In this document: positions 46,669 through 57,444 of the stretch, in pieces | Layout of the letters: each line of letters begins with the position of its first letter | How positions within the stretch are numbered: the stretch's first letter is position 1 | DNA from: Gentiana macrophylla | Lineage: Eukaryota; Streptophyta; Magnoliopsida; Gentianales; Gentianaceae | Length of the DNA: 64,000 nt | Reading direction: 5' to 3' | NCBI GenBank assembly: GCA_026214975.1 | Contig: CM047810.1 | Span: 92,210,316 to 92,274,315, forward strand | The notes under the pieces: model-generated | Database searches by the model: none | What the model was told of the DNA's origin: nothing | The model's input: only the letters and a program-made list of their open reading frames with translations | Program-made: the position numbers and the translations under genes

Positions 46669-47917
46669 ACTACCCCCTACTTAGCTTTTGATTGTCCCGA
46701 GCAAAAAGGTGAAAAGAAACACAACACTCTGATCAGTATACAAGTTAATTAAAAACAACCATGCCTCACAAAGTCAAGATCAAGATCATGCCACTCATAT
46801 CCATCAGTAACGCATTAAACACTATTCATGTCATGAGCCAATGTGTGTGTGCAATTACTTTCACAACCGTTTAGTAATGCAGACAATCTCACAATACATC
46901 AACTCGTAGTCGAACTAACCAGTCTCGAACTTGTTATTTATTAATTATTTGAGCTGGCAAGGCGGATCGAGAACCGAGTATATATTACTCTTAGGCTCGC
47001 GTTTATCGGTCTATGCAAAAGTCGTGCGTTTTACGCTCCATCGACTCAGATTTTGCCAAAGAGATTATAAATGTATATATTTCAATGCACTTCTCTTTCT
47101 TGGCGGGTAAACTCTCATTGATTTAGCTATCCTCACGGCCCCACTCATGATAAACTACCGAATCCGAAATTCCTTTGCCTTCATAGCGTTGGTGGAACAT
47201 GATTCGTGATGAAGCCAAGGTCAACTCTAGTCAACGAAATATGCTATCGACTACACACCAAGGGAAGTGAGTTATATGTGCTTAAAATGGTGGCTCATAA
47301 CAGAATATGCGCTTAATACGCCACTACTTCAGAAATGGGCATTCCTTTCACTCATACATCGTGAAACAAAGATGAAGTCAGTTAACTCGAAAAGATCAAA
47401 GATATCATTTTTTTTAAATTCTGTCGAAATGAATCAAAGTCTAAATGGTGAATCGTGCATCAAAGAGAATCAAGATAATCACGCAATTTACGGAATATAG
47501 TGCTAAGAAGCTAAGTGACGTTCCTTACCCCCCCCCCCACTTAAACGAAACATTGTCCCCAATGTGTAAGGTGAAAAATGAAAAACGAAAAGGATACTTA
47601 GCTTCGGTTAAGGGTGGAACCAAAGAAGAATCGGATCGTTTTATAAATCATCGGGATCATGTAAGTAGTCAATGAAGAATCTGAACTAAGTAACTCAAAC
47701 AAACCAAGAAGAATAGTGGTGACAAGAAACCGGATAATAAAATTGCGGCAGTAGAAGAGAAAATAAGTAACTCCAAACAAATTTGGCCGACAAAATCATT
47801 ATGTTAATAAAATTCTGCTACAACAACTAGACAGGAAAGAAAAAGAAAAAGAAAAATGGAAAACAACAACAACGAAAAGAAAAACCAATCTTCATCAGAA
47901 TAACCCTCCCAGACATC
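46669..47917 (-). other. 3' untranslated region of the Tat/Athila-like element
   Basis: Homologous to 30715-31428 in its first 700 bases. Contains a C10 homopolymer (about 47529-47538). No coding domain. Confidence 0.7.
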
Positions 47918-48991
47918 TCAAGGCTCAAAATCGGGAGGTGGACCAGAACTGTAGGCAGCAGCGGCCGAAGAAGAGGCTCGGTGAGGTGGGGCAGTCCTAG
48001 GTGCTGGGATCGATGAAGGTACGCCAAAGAAGTCTATAATCCTATCCATTTTGCGATGCAAACTCGCAATCTCTCGCGAGTGCTCCTCTAACATAGATCT
48101 CTAAGTCCAGTGTGCTCCGAGAATCGGAGTACGCTCCCTCTCAGCTCTCTGACCGACCCGTCTTGGAACTTTTTGAACCGACTGTGAACTGATCATCGGC
48201 TCAGCGCCTTCCCAATCATCACTGATGAGAATTTTCACCTCATCCTCTAAAGAAAACATGTCAATCATCGGCCCGTATGGCAATAGCTCACGCTCGGATG
48301 TGATGGCAAGCTCGTAAATACGGCTATGCATCAGTAGACCGATGTTGACCAGAGATCCCTGCTCCAGATAGAACATTAACTCCGCCCTCTTTGTGGTGAC
48401 AGATACCGTGTGCTTGGTCGGTAGAAGGCGGGCACAAACAAATCTGTTGACCATCTTCCGATCCTAGGATAATTCGTTCTCTAGGAAGATGGTGGGTGCT
48501 CCCACAGGGTTGCGCTTCCATTTCACCCCGAAAAATTCAGCTATCATGTTCATCCTCTCTAAATCTTCATTGTTGCTTGAGGATGTGTACTCACCCGGGC
48601 CCATCGGTGGATTTCGAACCCCAAAATGAGCATTGATTCGCTCAATAGAGAAATCAACTTTAACACCACGGACCATAGCATATGTGGCTCCTGGGTTGTG
48701 CAAAACATAAGCGTAGAATTCTCTTACCACCGTGGCATTGAACCGAGTCGGTGAGTCTGCCATGTCCAAAATGTCTTGCTCTTGTAGGGCTCGTGGCAAG
48801 ATCGAACCGCAATCGTCCAGTTCTACCCCTCATTCTCGAGCCACTGGTCTTGTGTTCCAATGCCTTCGGAATGACTCATAGACCTCTAAAGAATGGAATT
48901 GCTCCACCCCATCTATCAAAGGGTTAGCATCTCCGTATATGCTCTGATAACCACTGGGACGAACAGCTGATCGGCTACGCTTGGGACCCAT
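47918..48991 (-). pseudogene. Plant transposon-protein ORF (PF20167-like) with three in-frame stops
   Basis: The frame opens at the ATG at 48991 (MGPKRSRSA) and runs leftward about 358 codons in one frame, with a TGA near 48830 and TAG codons at 48464 and near 48099. Conserved blocks are VVREFYAYVLHNPG, VRGVKVDFSIERIN and ARLLPTKHTVSV, typical of the 'putative plant transposon protein' domain found in Tat/Athila elements. The tail is Pro/Ala/Ser-rich. The function of this domain is unknown. Only point stops break it, so the loss is recent or the stops were sequence errors. Confidence 0.8.
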
Positions 48992-49713
48992 CCTGGATGA
49001 TAATAGGACCTGATAGTGAAGTTGTTTCTGAAAAATTCACCGTCGGTAAACCGGCAGGTACTCCGATTTACCGGCTTGATTTTTCTGGATTTCTTTCTAT
49101 GACAGTGCCTCTGATGATAAAAGATGAAGAACTGCAGCACCTCACTAGCACAGCAGCGCTAAACAGCAACAAGGTGAAGAAAATGGGTGTTTTGGTTGGT
49201 GAAAATGGAAGAAAGGTTTTATTTTGGTGGAGGTTTGGTGGTGATAGTGGTGGTGATTGTGGCCGACTGAATTGGAGAAGAAGAAGAAGAAGAAATATGA
49301 GAAGTTTGGTGATTTGAAGAGAAGATGGTAGATGAGAGTGATGATAATAGTGGTGAATGGGTGGTTTAAATGGGAAAAATGAGTGAAGGTGGAAGGATTT
49401 GGTGGGATAATGGGTATAGGAGTAATTAGGGTGAGGGATTTGAGGATGTGATTGATGGGATTGAGGTGGAGTTATGGTGGAGTGTGGAAAAGGATGAAAG
49501 GTTTGAAAATAGGGGAAAATGGGATGGTTTCTGCTAACTAGTAATGCCTGGTGGAACGTGTGTCCTCCACGTGTGTCTAAAAATTCAGCTTTATTAACTC
49601 GTCAAACTTTTGCTCCAGAGGTTTGTATCCTTATAGAACCTTTTTGAGCTCTCTTCCTGGCATGCCTCTCTCTCTTGGCTTACGTACTAGGTTTGCCTCT
49701 GCTTTGAGATTTA
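48992..49713. other. Element interior between ORF and solo LTR
   Basis: Contains a pair of CGGTAAACCGG/CGATTTACCGG dyads (49044 and 49064) and G-rich, TGG-rich DNA (49200-49530). No reading frame with a domain was recognised. Confidence 0.5.
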
Positions 49714-51514
49714 TGTAGGATGCAATATCGCCGGATGGATCAAAGATCCACCCGATTACGCAGCGGAAAGTACAAGATCTAGATCATAGTCAATCAAAAT
49801 ACATAAATAAAAGATCTAACCTACGAGGGGGTTAGATTACTAACCTTTTTATGGTGCAAAATGCCAAGAACAAGGTCAATCCAAAACGAGCTAGTTGAGG
49901 GCCTAGTTGAGAAGCCAAAGTCTTCCAACGTGTGTCTCCAAGCACCACCAGGTGGATGGTGTTTCAAGCCGCCGGACCTCCTCGATATGCTACCTTAGAA
50001 AAACCCGAAGTTTTCCTAAAAACTCGAACCCTTGCAAAAACCGAAAATTCTAAGTTGTTGCATATGTATGTCGAAATTATGTGATGTGATTTGGCTTGGG
50101 AGAACTCTCTTTATATAGGAGAGAAATCCTAGTCTCCAAGGTATTAATTAATTAATACAAAACCAATCAAATTAATCATTTTTCCTTAAAAAGATTAAAT
50201 CTAGAATATTCCTAAATTAATTAGGATATACAAAAGATTTTCTTTTCCTTAAATTATTTAACAAATAAATAATTTAATCACATGTCTTATTATTTATCAA
50301 GAAAACTAATTTCCCAACAAATAATAACATAAAAACTGCGCCCAAAACCTTAGTAAAAGGGGCCACAGGCATTTTATCACTTTTGGGTCGAGTCCACGAA
50401 AAATGTCTTTTCCGTGTATTTAATTATCTAGTCCAACTAAACAATTAATCTACATATCTATTAAACAGTCCAATCCAACTATTTAATATTAATTTGAGGT
50501 GAAGCGACGAGAAAACATATGCATGTTAGGAGCCACGTCGGGGACCATGGACCCATATTCAGTAGCTACAATAAATCGAATAAAATTATTCGTCAGACCG
50601 AACAATTATATCCAACCTATTAATTCCGGGCTTACACCACCATAAACCCGAAACTGAACTCTGCTGAATATAGATATAAACTTACACTCAAACTTGAGTC
50701 GAAAAGCGTCCACTGATATAATCATTGCATACGGATAAATCCTCCATAGACTGTTCGTTACGATTCGGGATATCTCCGTAAACCCTTCTCAAAACCTCTT
50801 ATCCTTATTTACCATTAACCCCTAGTGACCAAATAGTTCATAACTAATATAATATGAATCGCACGCATCGGTCGCTTCTAGGATTAACAAATAAAGGAAG
50901 CTGCTCATCTACTTCCGCGAGGAAGGAATGGATTCCATATCCGTGATAGCACAGACTACTCACTCATTCCAGAATAGAGCCAACGAGAAGTGTTGGACAA
51001 CATACATCGAAGTGATCCTTACTAACGCATCAAACCCTACCCTAGTCTAAGCAGTCGTCTGTGATCACCTTAGGATTGAGATTAATCCATATATGATCAT
51101 CGTGTGATTCGATAAGACTTCTCGGTCACGGAATTATATCGAGAACTCAAATCAAATCGGTCCATCCCTATATGATTATCATCATATATAAATGCCCCAC
51201 TAGGTACCCTATTACCGACAGTTCAGATAAGATCGTCACACCTAAAGTGTTCAGGCGCATTATTAGCAAATTAATTTTGAGACCCGTACTCAGATTAATA
51301 AACGCTACGGACTAAGTTAATTTTAAGTACATCTCACTAACTCAATCCTCTTGTGTATAGCCATATACAATCGAAAGTTATGTGATTACATAAACGAGGT
51401 ACTTAGGGTTTTCATTAGTGTCTTAATTATAAGCATATATGCATATAATAAGATGAATTATTAATTTTGTCATAAAACAATTAGATAATTGTCTTTCGGG
51501 CACTACATCTAACA
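49714..51514 (-). mobile_element. Copia solo LTR (Angela/TAR-like), TSD ATTTA
   Basis: 1801 bp, starting TGTAGG and ending TCTAACA on the plus strand, so on the minus strand it reads TGTTAGATG to CCTACA. ATTTA flanks both sides (49709-49713 and 51515-51519). A minus-strand TATATAAAG box lies near 50110. It is a second copy of the family at 7435-9215. Confidence 0.92.
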
Positions 51515-51687
51515 ATTTAGACTTTTAGACCAAAGGACTCCACATTTCCTTCTTTAGGCTCAAAGTGTTCACTACGCAACACGGAAGGACTAGCTTCCGT
51601 GAGCATCTTGTTATGGTCCTTCTCTTCTCTCTCTCTCTCAGCATTAGTCTCGTGAACTCCTGCTCAACGGTTTCTACTACAACCTCT

Positions 51688-52425
51688 CTATCTCCAAATT
51701 TCCACCTTTCCTGAATCATAAGCCATTTTGCAACTTTCCGGCCTATTTTCTAGGGGCTCTAAGATTTTGAAAGATACTGCATCATTATTCAACCTCAAAG
51801 TAATCTCCCCCTTATCAAAATCCATGACTGCTCTGCTTGTCGCTAAGAAATGTCTTCCTAACAGAACTGGGGCACTTGGGTCCTCTGGTACGTCTATAAC
51901 CGTGAAATCAATTGGAAAATTGAACCCTACTGCCTTAATCGTGCACTTCATAAGCAAACCGGCAGGCATATCTCTAGTTCTATCAATGAAAGTCATGGTT
52001 CGAGTTTGATTCATAACGACCGGGAGCTTAATCTTTTGGCAAAGGGGAAAAGGTAGAATGTTGCAACTCGAGCCATAGTTGTAGAGACCTACTGATATAC
52101 CATTAACAGAAATTTGAAGTCGGAACGTGCCAGGGTCTCCTAACTTCACCATGGTGTCTGAGTCTGGGTCCATCAGAATCATCAGAATCCTGTCGGGATC
52201 CTCTTCAGGATCATCAGAATCATAATCCGAAGATGATATTTCAATTAACTCAATAGGTAACTCACCTGGACGATACATATTATACTCCTATAAGTTCTCT
52301 TCAGGCTCTTGCTTGATTACTTCTTTCTCTTTTTCCAACCGCTTATTAATAGCTTCATAATGCTCTCTTGCTTCCAATCCAGGGTACAAGGAAATCGGTG
52401 TGATGTTCAATATTGTCCGAGGCAT
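51688..52425 (-). pseudogene. Retroviral-type aspartic protease ORF with one in-frame TAG
   Basis: A frame opens at the ATG at 52425 (MPRTILNITP), meets TAG at 52288-52290, then continues through a Met at 52278. The second part matches the Athila-type protease: FRLQISVNG, a LYNYGSSCNILP active-site region, PAGLLMKCTIKAVGFNFPID, and VLLGRHFLATSRAVMDF. The active-site Asp expected before the [L/Y]G[AS]S motif is Asn here (NYGSS), so catalysis is probably lost. These proteases mature the gag-pol polyprotein. Confidence 0.8.
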
Positions 52426-52806
52426 ATTGCTTGACTTGTTTGCTCCTTTTCAACTCCGGTTTGATCGAATCTCTGGAGTGTTCTGACTATCCTGCGAAAA
52501 AGACAAAATAAAACAAAAAACGTTAGCAACTTTCGCTTCAGTTGGGTATGATCCCAACTGTTGCGGACCTACTAACTAATATCAACAGGGAATAACACAG
52601 AATAACAGGGGCTGTCAGAATTCAATTTTTCAGGCCTCGGTAACCCGGGGGTTAACAACGTTAAACCGGACCTGAAATTTCTCTTTCTGGCAGTTTAACA
52701 GGTGCAGGTTTGATCCAGAACGACTCAAGACTCAAAATAAAATAAAATAAAATAAAAACGACTTCTTAATCAGAATTAAAACGTTTATATTTAAAATTGG
52801 CCATTG

Positions 52807-52824
52807 TCCCCGGCAACGGCGCCA
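52807..52824 (-). other. Primer-binding site of the Tat/Athila-like element
   Basis: On the minus strand TGGCGCCGTTGCCGGGGA, 7 nt from the end of the 5' LTR. This sequence is the standard primer-binding site of plant Athila/Tat elements and sets the direction of the element. Confidence 0.92.
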
Positions 52825-52831
52825 AAAATCT

Positions 52832-54273
52832 TGATCGCGTGTAAGTCACTAACGTCGATATTACTAGCAAGAATACTAGGTACATCGTAGTATAGTAAAT
52901 GCGAGTCAAGGTTGATCCCACAAAGACTGCAACTATAAGTATAAACAATTCTAACCTAATTAAGAAGCAACATAGAGGCGGTCATTGACCAACAATAACC
53001 ATAAAGAAAACGTGGTATTTCTCACCCTCTTCTCACCGATCTACTAACTTGGATTAGTTAATCGTTACATTTACTTCCCCACATAATTTCCTTAAATTAA
53101 TCGCGAGCTTTCGTTTTAATTATCATTATCAGCTACGGGTGCAACTCATACTCCTATCTACTCCGACAATGGTAGTAGACAATCTATACGCAAACTACCC
53201 TCCTTAATTGGTCCGTAATAACCCATACGCATAAAGAACTAGAATTGCCGATATTGAGCGCTAACTCATACCGCTAACCCGCCTAAACAGCTGTCGACAT
53301 TGATCAGTACGTTCCAAAGGTCCATTCAAGACTATGTCCAAACTAAGCACTTCACTATTCGTATTTAATGCCAGTTTACGATTACAATAAGCAGATTGGT
53401 CAGATCTAACCTACTGTTAATTAAACATGTCGATCAACGTAGCTGTAGTGAATCCCAGTTTTAGGTTTTCGAAATAATGCCTTGGTAAACCGGTATAGAC
53501 CGCAGGGTTACCAGGGTCATCTTTTACTATTCCTGGATCTACATTGCTCAATTACGATTAAAATAAGTAAATTAAAGGGGTCTTTAAACATGCAGATTAA
53601 CTATAACACATAAATACGAACAGATCTACCATATTGAAGACAAAAAGGAAAGTTCAAAGCTTCATACCTCCAACAATGGAGATCCAGCTCGATCTACTCA
53701 AGCTAGAGATAGTGGAGAAAGGGATAAAACCATAAATAACTCCTCAAAAGCTTGGAATCACTTTATTTCATCAAATTCGTATAATGTAATTGAATATAAT
53801 TGATAAGATATTAATCATATGAAAGCTTTCAGTATATACGGCTATATATAGATACAATATGCGACTTAAGACTCTCTAAAACCCTAACCGACCTAGATAA
53901 TGCGGTAGAATCAATTTTGTGTCAAACAAGCCACCGGTTTAACGGCCCTAGCCCTCGGTAAACCGGGCCGACTTTTCTCCTTTTTCTTCAACAGGCTTCT
54001 TCTTGGAATTTAATCACTCGGCCCAATATACTTCTTTTGGTCTAGATCCATTCTCCAATGCTCCAGATCCGGTACATCCTATAAAACACGTAAAACGAGA
54101 CAAAACAGTACCAAATCTTCACGAAAATAACATAGATACAGAATTACGATCCTGGAAACACTCACATAGCATTTAACATATATTCCACATAATAACGAGC
54201 CTATCTATCCTCTCTTGAGCAGAATTCGGGGTGAATAAAGGTATAATTATTGGTACCATTTAGAGCATTATCA
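52832..54273 (-). repeat. 5' LTR of the Tat/Athila-like element
   Basis: 1442 bp; on the minus strand it starts TGATAATGC and ends GCGATCA. The minus-strand TATA region is at 53843-53850. The CGGTTTA/CGGTAAACCGG pair is at 53935 and 53956, 21 bp apart, about 85 bp upstream of the TATA. Confidence 0.9.
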
Positions 54274-54283
54274 GGACTTTACA

Positions 54284-55111
54284 GGTGGAGCTTCAGGTCC
54301 ATACTTAGCCGAGTCTACAGAACTCGGCTAAGAACAGTCAACACTAATCTGGCACTTGGTTGTGCATCTGAACTTGAAGAATCAAGAGCTGAATCTGGTG
54401 GAACCAAAATCTGGGGTCGGCTGAGTAAAGGTCAGCTGATCTGGTACCAGCTGAGTGAAGGTCAGCTGAGTAAAGTGGAGTGTTCAAAGTCTGTGAAGTT
54501 CGGGCTGAGTGAAGAGTCAGCTGAGTCCATCTGTCAGTAGAGTGGCATCTGCTGGATCTGTTGAACATGTCTGTGATGGTTCTATATCTGAGTCTGGAAG
54601 TCTCAGCAGAGTGAAGTCAGCTAAGCATTTGGTGAACATGTTTGAGGTGGAGTTCTCATTTGGAGTTAAGTCTCGTCTGAAGAAGTCTCACTTGAAGTCT
54701 GTTGTGATCACATATGGTCTGCTCAGAATCTGAATCTGCATATCTGTTTGGTTGAAGTTGAATCTGAAGAACTCAGCTGAGTGTGCTCAGTTGAGGTGAT
54801 TACATCTGAATCTGGTAATCACATATTGTCTGGTGATCAAGTCTGAGTTTGTTGATCACATATATTCTCAACTCAATCAAGTCTGAATCGGTTAACAGCA
54901 GAGGATCTCATCTGAATCTGTGAGGTTCTCATCTGAAGTTGGTTTTCTCATCTGGAGTTAAATCTCATCTAGAGGAATCGCGTCCGAAGCTGTTAAGTCT
55001 GAAGAAAGAGAAGGAATCTGGTACAGTACATCTGGAATTGACGAATGCATCTGGTTCAGTACATCTGGTTATACATCTGTTTGAACGAGAGTTCAAGTCA
55101 ATATGGAGATT
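54284..55111 (+). other. Distal internal part of the nested copia element
   Basis: Resumes the interrupted frame for about 13 codons, then is non-coding. It holds a perfect 11-bp stem with a 7-nt loop (54304-54332), many copies of GGTCAGCTGAG and CATCTGAATCTG, and a purine tract (ATATGGAGA) before the 3' LTR. Protease to RNase H are missing. Confidence 0.65.
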
Positions 55112-55610
55112 TTTTAGAAAATGTGACTTGACCTCTCATCAGAGCTGAGTGCTAAGCAGAGCTAAATCAGCAGGGCAAGGTCAGCTGAGTATAGTCAGCA
55201 GAGGAAGATCAGCTGAGCAATGTCAGCAGAGAAATGTCAGTAGGGCAAAAGTCAGCAGGTTACGTCTGGTGGAGTCAGTTGAGCCGAGTTCACATCTGGG
55301 GTATTTTAGTCAATCTGCTAGCATGTCTTTATGTCGGCTAGGTCTAGGGTTTTGTGACTATAATTACTTATCAGTTGTAACCTAGAATATTTGCAGTAGC
55401 AGTAGAGCAGAAGCTATTGCTGATGCAATTGCAGAGTCCATAAAATCTCAGTGATAATATATTATCCTCGTTTCTGCATGTGGACTAGTCAGCATATTGC
55501 CGAAAACCACGTTAAATCCTGTGTTATTGTTTCTTGTGTGATTTATTCTTCCTCGTTTATTCTTGATTGTTGTAGTCCGTTTTTTTATCCTTGACGGTCC
55601 TGTTATAACA
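55112..55610 (+). repeat. 3' LTR of the nested copia element
   Basis: Homologous to 42133-42615, ending GTTATAACA. It starts TTTTA where the 5' copy has TGTTA. It includes the same promoter block, but with TATAATTA in place of TATAAATA (near 55360). Confidence 0.82.
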
Positions 55611-55748
55611 CAAAAAACACCATCAAGATCTTTAGTAGCATCCTCTGGGTACGAATGCGAGTTTCCACAAGAGCTTCAGTAGCATCCAATTCAACAACCC
55701 GTATTCCATTAGTTTTTTGTTTTCAAAGATCAAATTCCACAAGCACCC

Positions 55749-57439
55749 TGATGAGAATCAATTTTACTATGCTTCGGTGCATGTTTTAACCCCCATTTAT
55801 GACACTTTTGGCTTGTATTGGGTATTTTTAGACCATTTATAGGGCAAAGTACATTGCACACTCACTTTGAGGCGAACCATCAAATAGATGTAAAACCTCA
55901 CAATTTTACGGTATTTTGGCCCTTTTCGAGCTCGAGTTATCTTGCGGAGTTATGCTCGGTATGTGTTTGAAAGTTGTGATGCAGGATCTAGGTGATTTAT
56001 GAGCCCAAAAGACAAGGCATGATGTTTAGAGTGGCATAACCGAAGCCCGGGGATGGAAACGGATCAAATATACTGGGTGTTTACGCCTTACGTTCACTTT
56101 ATCTGCAATTTTCTCCCAGATACATGCTTTATCTGGACTTGTGGTCTTCATGAAAGTTGTAGATAATTGAATGAGCTTTCCAACTCACTTTGAATCACTC
56201 AAATCGGAGCTCTACACGCAAAGATATTGCCAAATTACTGAAGACCGTCAGTGCTGATAGTTGCAGAGCTGCCAGTGCGCGCGCACCAGATGTAGTGCGG
56301 ACGCACTGGACGAGCAGAATGTTCAGTTTTGGTACAGAGCCTCCAGTACGGGCGCACCAGACGTAGTGCGTGCGCACCGGGTCGATTTTGGGCACCTATA
56401 TATACATTTTCAGACAGATTTTTAGGAATTTAACACCCCTCCCAAGAACCCTAACTATTAGCATAGCTCGAAATTCTTCCCTTTTAGCTCCTCTAAACTC
56501 TTTCTTACTTTAATTTCTCTTAGATTAGACTTAAATTAGCTTAGATTCTTAGCTCAAACTCTTGGATTTGGGTGTCTTTGTGTTCTTCTTCTTCCCCAAA
56601 GTGACATGGGTGTGGATGGAGATTGAAGAAACATCATCCTCTTCGAATTTTGGTAATTAATTCTAGTTATCTTTCTTTTTTATGGCTTTAATCTTTTCTT
56701 TGATTGTTATTTCATGTTTTGTGAAGAGTAGCTAACCATATCATAGCTAAATCATGTGAAAGTTGAAGAAATCACCCTCTAGTTGATGTGTTTAGGAATG
56801 GGTAGTGTTTAATTGTTGTTATATTGATGAATTCATATCTTAAAACTTATTCTTAATGCTTGAATTTTCTTGATCGCCTAGTTCATGAACACGCACACCA
56901 CTTTTATAAATGTATGTTGCAAAGGGGTGTGGGAAAAAGGGGTTTTAAGATCGTTATTTACAATTGAGTGAGTTGTTTAGATCGATTGGGTAACAAGGTT
57001 TGTCGGTGTAAATCGAGCGGCTCTAGAGCATTTATCTTGTTCGGTCGTTAAATCCTTAAAGGCGGACTGTTGAACCGGGCAAATGGTACTAGGTTGTTGC
57101 ATGGTGTCTAGTACTATCTTAGGAGTTTGCACCCATGAACGAGTCGATATAAGCATTAGGATGGTTGGTTGGTAGTTTTCATTCCAAAATAATCGATAAG
57201 AGGGGCGAAAGTATTCAATTGGATCGTGATTTGGCTATGTCTCTTTCTCTCTTTATCTCTAGTTTAAATATCGTTTTAGCATAATCAGAACTTGAACGCA
57301 CTGGATTAACCTAAACTAAGTATGAGAATGACTTTGGTAGTCGATTGATTCCTCGTGGGATACGACCTTGCTCACCTCTATAGTACTTCCGACCCGGTAC
57401 TCTGCCGGTTAAGGTTGGTCGTTACTGTTTTGGTCATCA
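55749..57439 (+). mobile_element. Tat-like solo LTR, TSD CACCC
   Basis: Starts TGATGAGAA, ends GGTCATCA, 1691 bp, with CACCC on both sides (55744-55748 and 57440-57444). Related to the LTR at 36416-38191. TATATATA lies at 56397-56404, just after paired GTGCG dyads. Confidence 0.92.
56274..56380. promoter_or_regulatory. Paired AGTGCG-N-CGCAC dyads next to the TATA box
   Basis: Two pairs start at 56274/56294 and 56345/56365, each 20 bp apart. Members read AGTGCGCGCGCACC, AGTGCGGACGCACT, AGTACGGGCGCACC and AGTGCGTGCGCACC. The TATA box starts about 17 bp after the last. Confidence 0.78.
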
Positions 57440-57444
57440 CACCC

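Larger units (their letters stand above)
45275..54273 (-). mobile_element. Non-autonomous Tat/Athila-like gypsy element
   Basis: 3' LTR 45275-46668, polypurine complement CTACCCCCTACTT from 46670, 5' LTR 52832-54273. The PBS complement at 52807-52824 reads TGGCGCCGTTGCCGGGGA on the minus strand, the tRNA-Asp-type site of Athila/Tat elements. Flanks GGACG (45270-45274) and GGACT (54274-54278) are a 5-bp duplication with one mismatch. Internal content is a protease-like frame and a second ORF of the plant transposon-protein type. No reverse transcriptase, RNase H or integrase block was recognised. Without the solo LTR at 49714-51514 the interior is about 4.4 kb, too short for a full polyprotein. 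Confidence 0.87.
43457..54283 (-). mobile_element. Chromovirus-type solo LTR in copia gag, TSD GGTGG
   Basis: The left part is 43457-45274, starting TGTGGCCCGG; the right tip is 54279-54283, ending TTTACA, after the younger Tat-like insert. GGTGG flanks both ends (43452-43456 and 54284-54288) exactly where gag coding is interrupted. On the minus strand the LTR begins TGTAAAGTCCCAA, like Tekay/Del LTRs. Its own length is about 1.82 kb. A 23-bp tandem duplication (ACGGTCACGTACC...) lies at about 43999-44045. No internal domain remains, so it is a solo LTR. Confidence 0.82.
42133..55621 (+). mobile_element. Copia element (Tork/TAR-like) split by a nest of insertions
   Basis: 5' LTR 42133-42615, PBS GGTATCAGAGC at 42620-42630, gag to 43456, then a foreign insert (43457-54283). 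The interrupted reading continues at 54289 with GASGPYLAES-type coding, and a 3' LTR follows at about 55112-55610. The LTRs share the GACCTCTCATCAGAGCTGAG start, TATA region and GGTCCTGT-ATAACA end. ATCAAGA occurs just before the 5' LTR (42126-42132) and at 55622-55628. If that is the target duplication, the LTR ends in ACC rather than CA, so the outer boundary is tentative. Most of pol is missing. Confidence 0.8.

Noticed and set aside
42126..55628. ATCAAGA as a certain target duplication of the outer copia element
   Set aside because: It is 7 bp where copia makes 5, and it requires LTRs ending in ACC; kept only as tentative.
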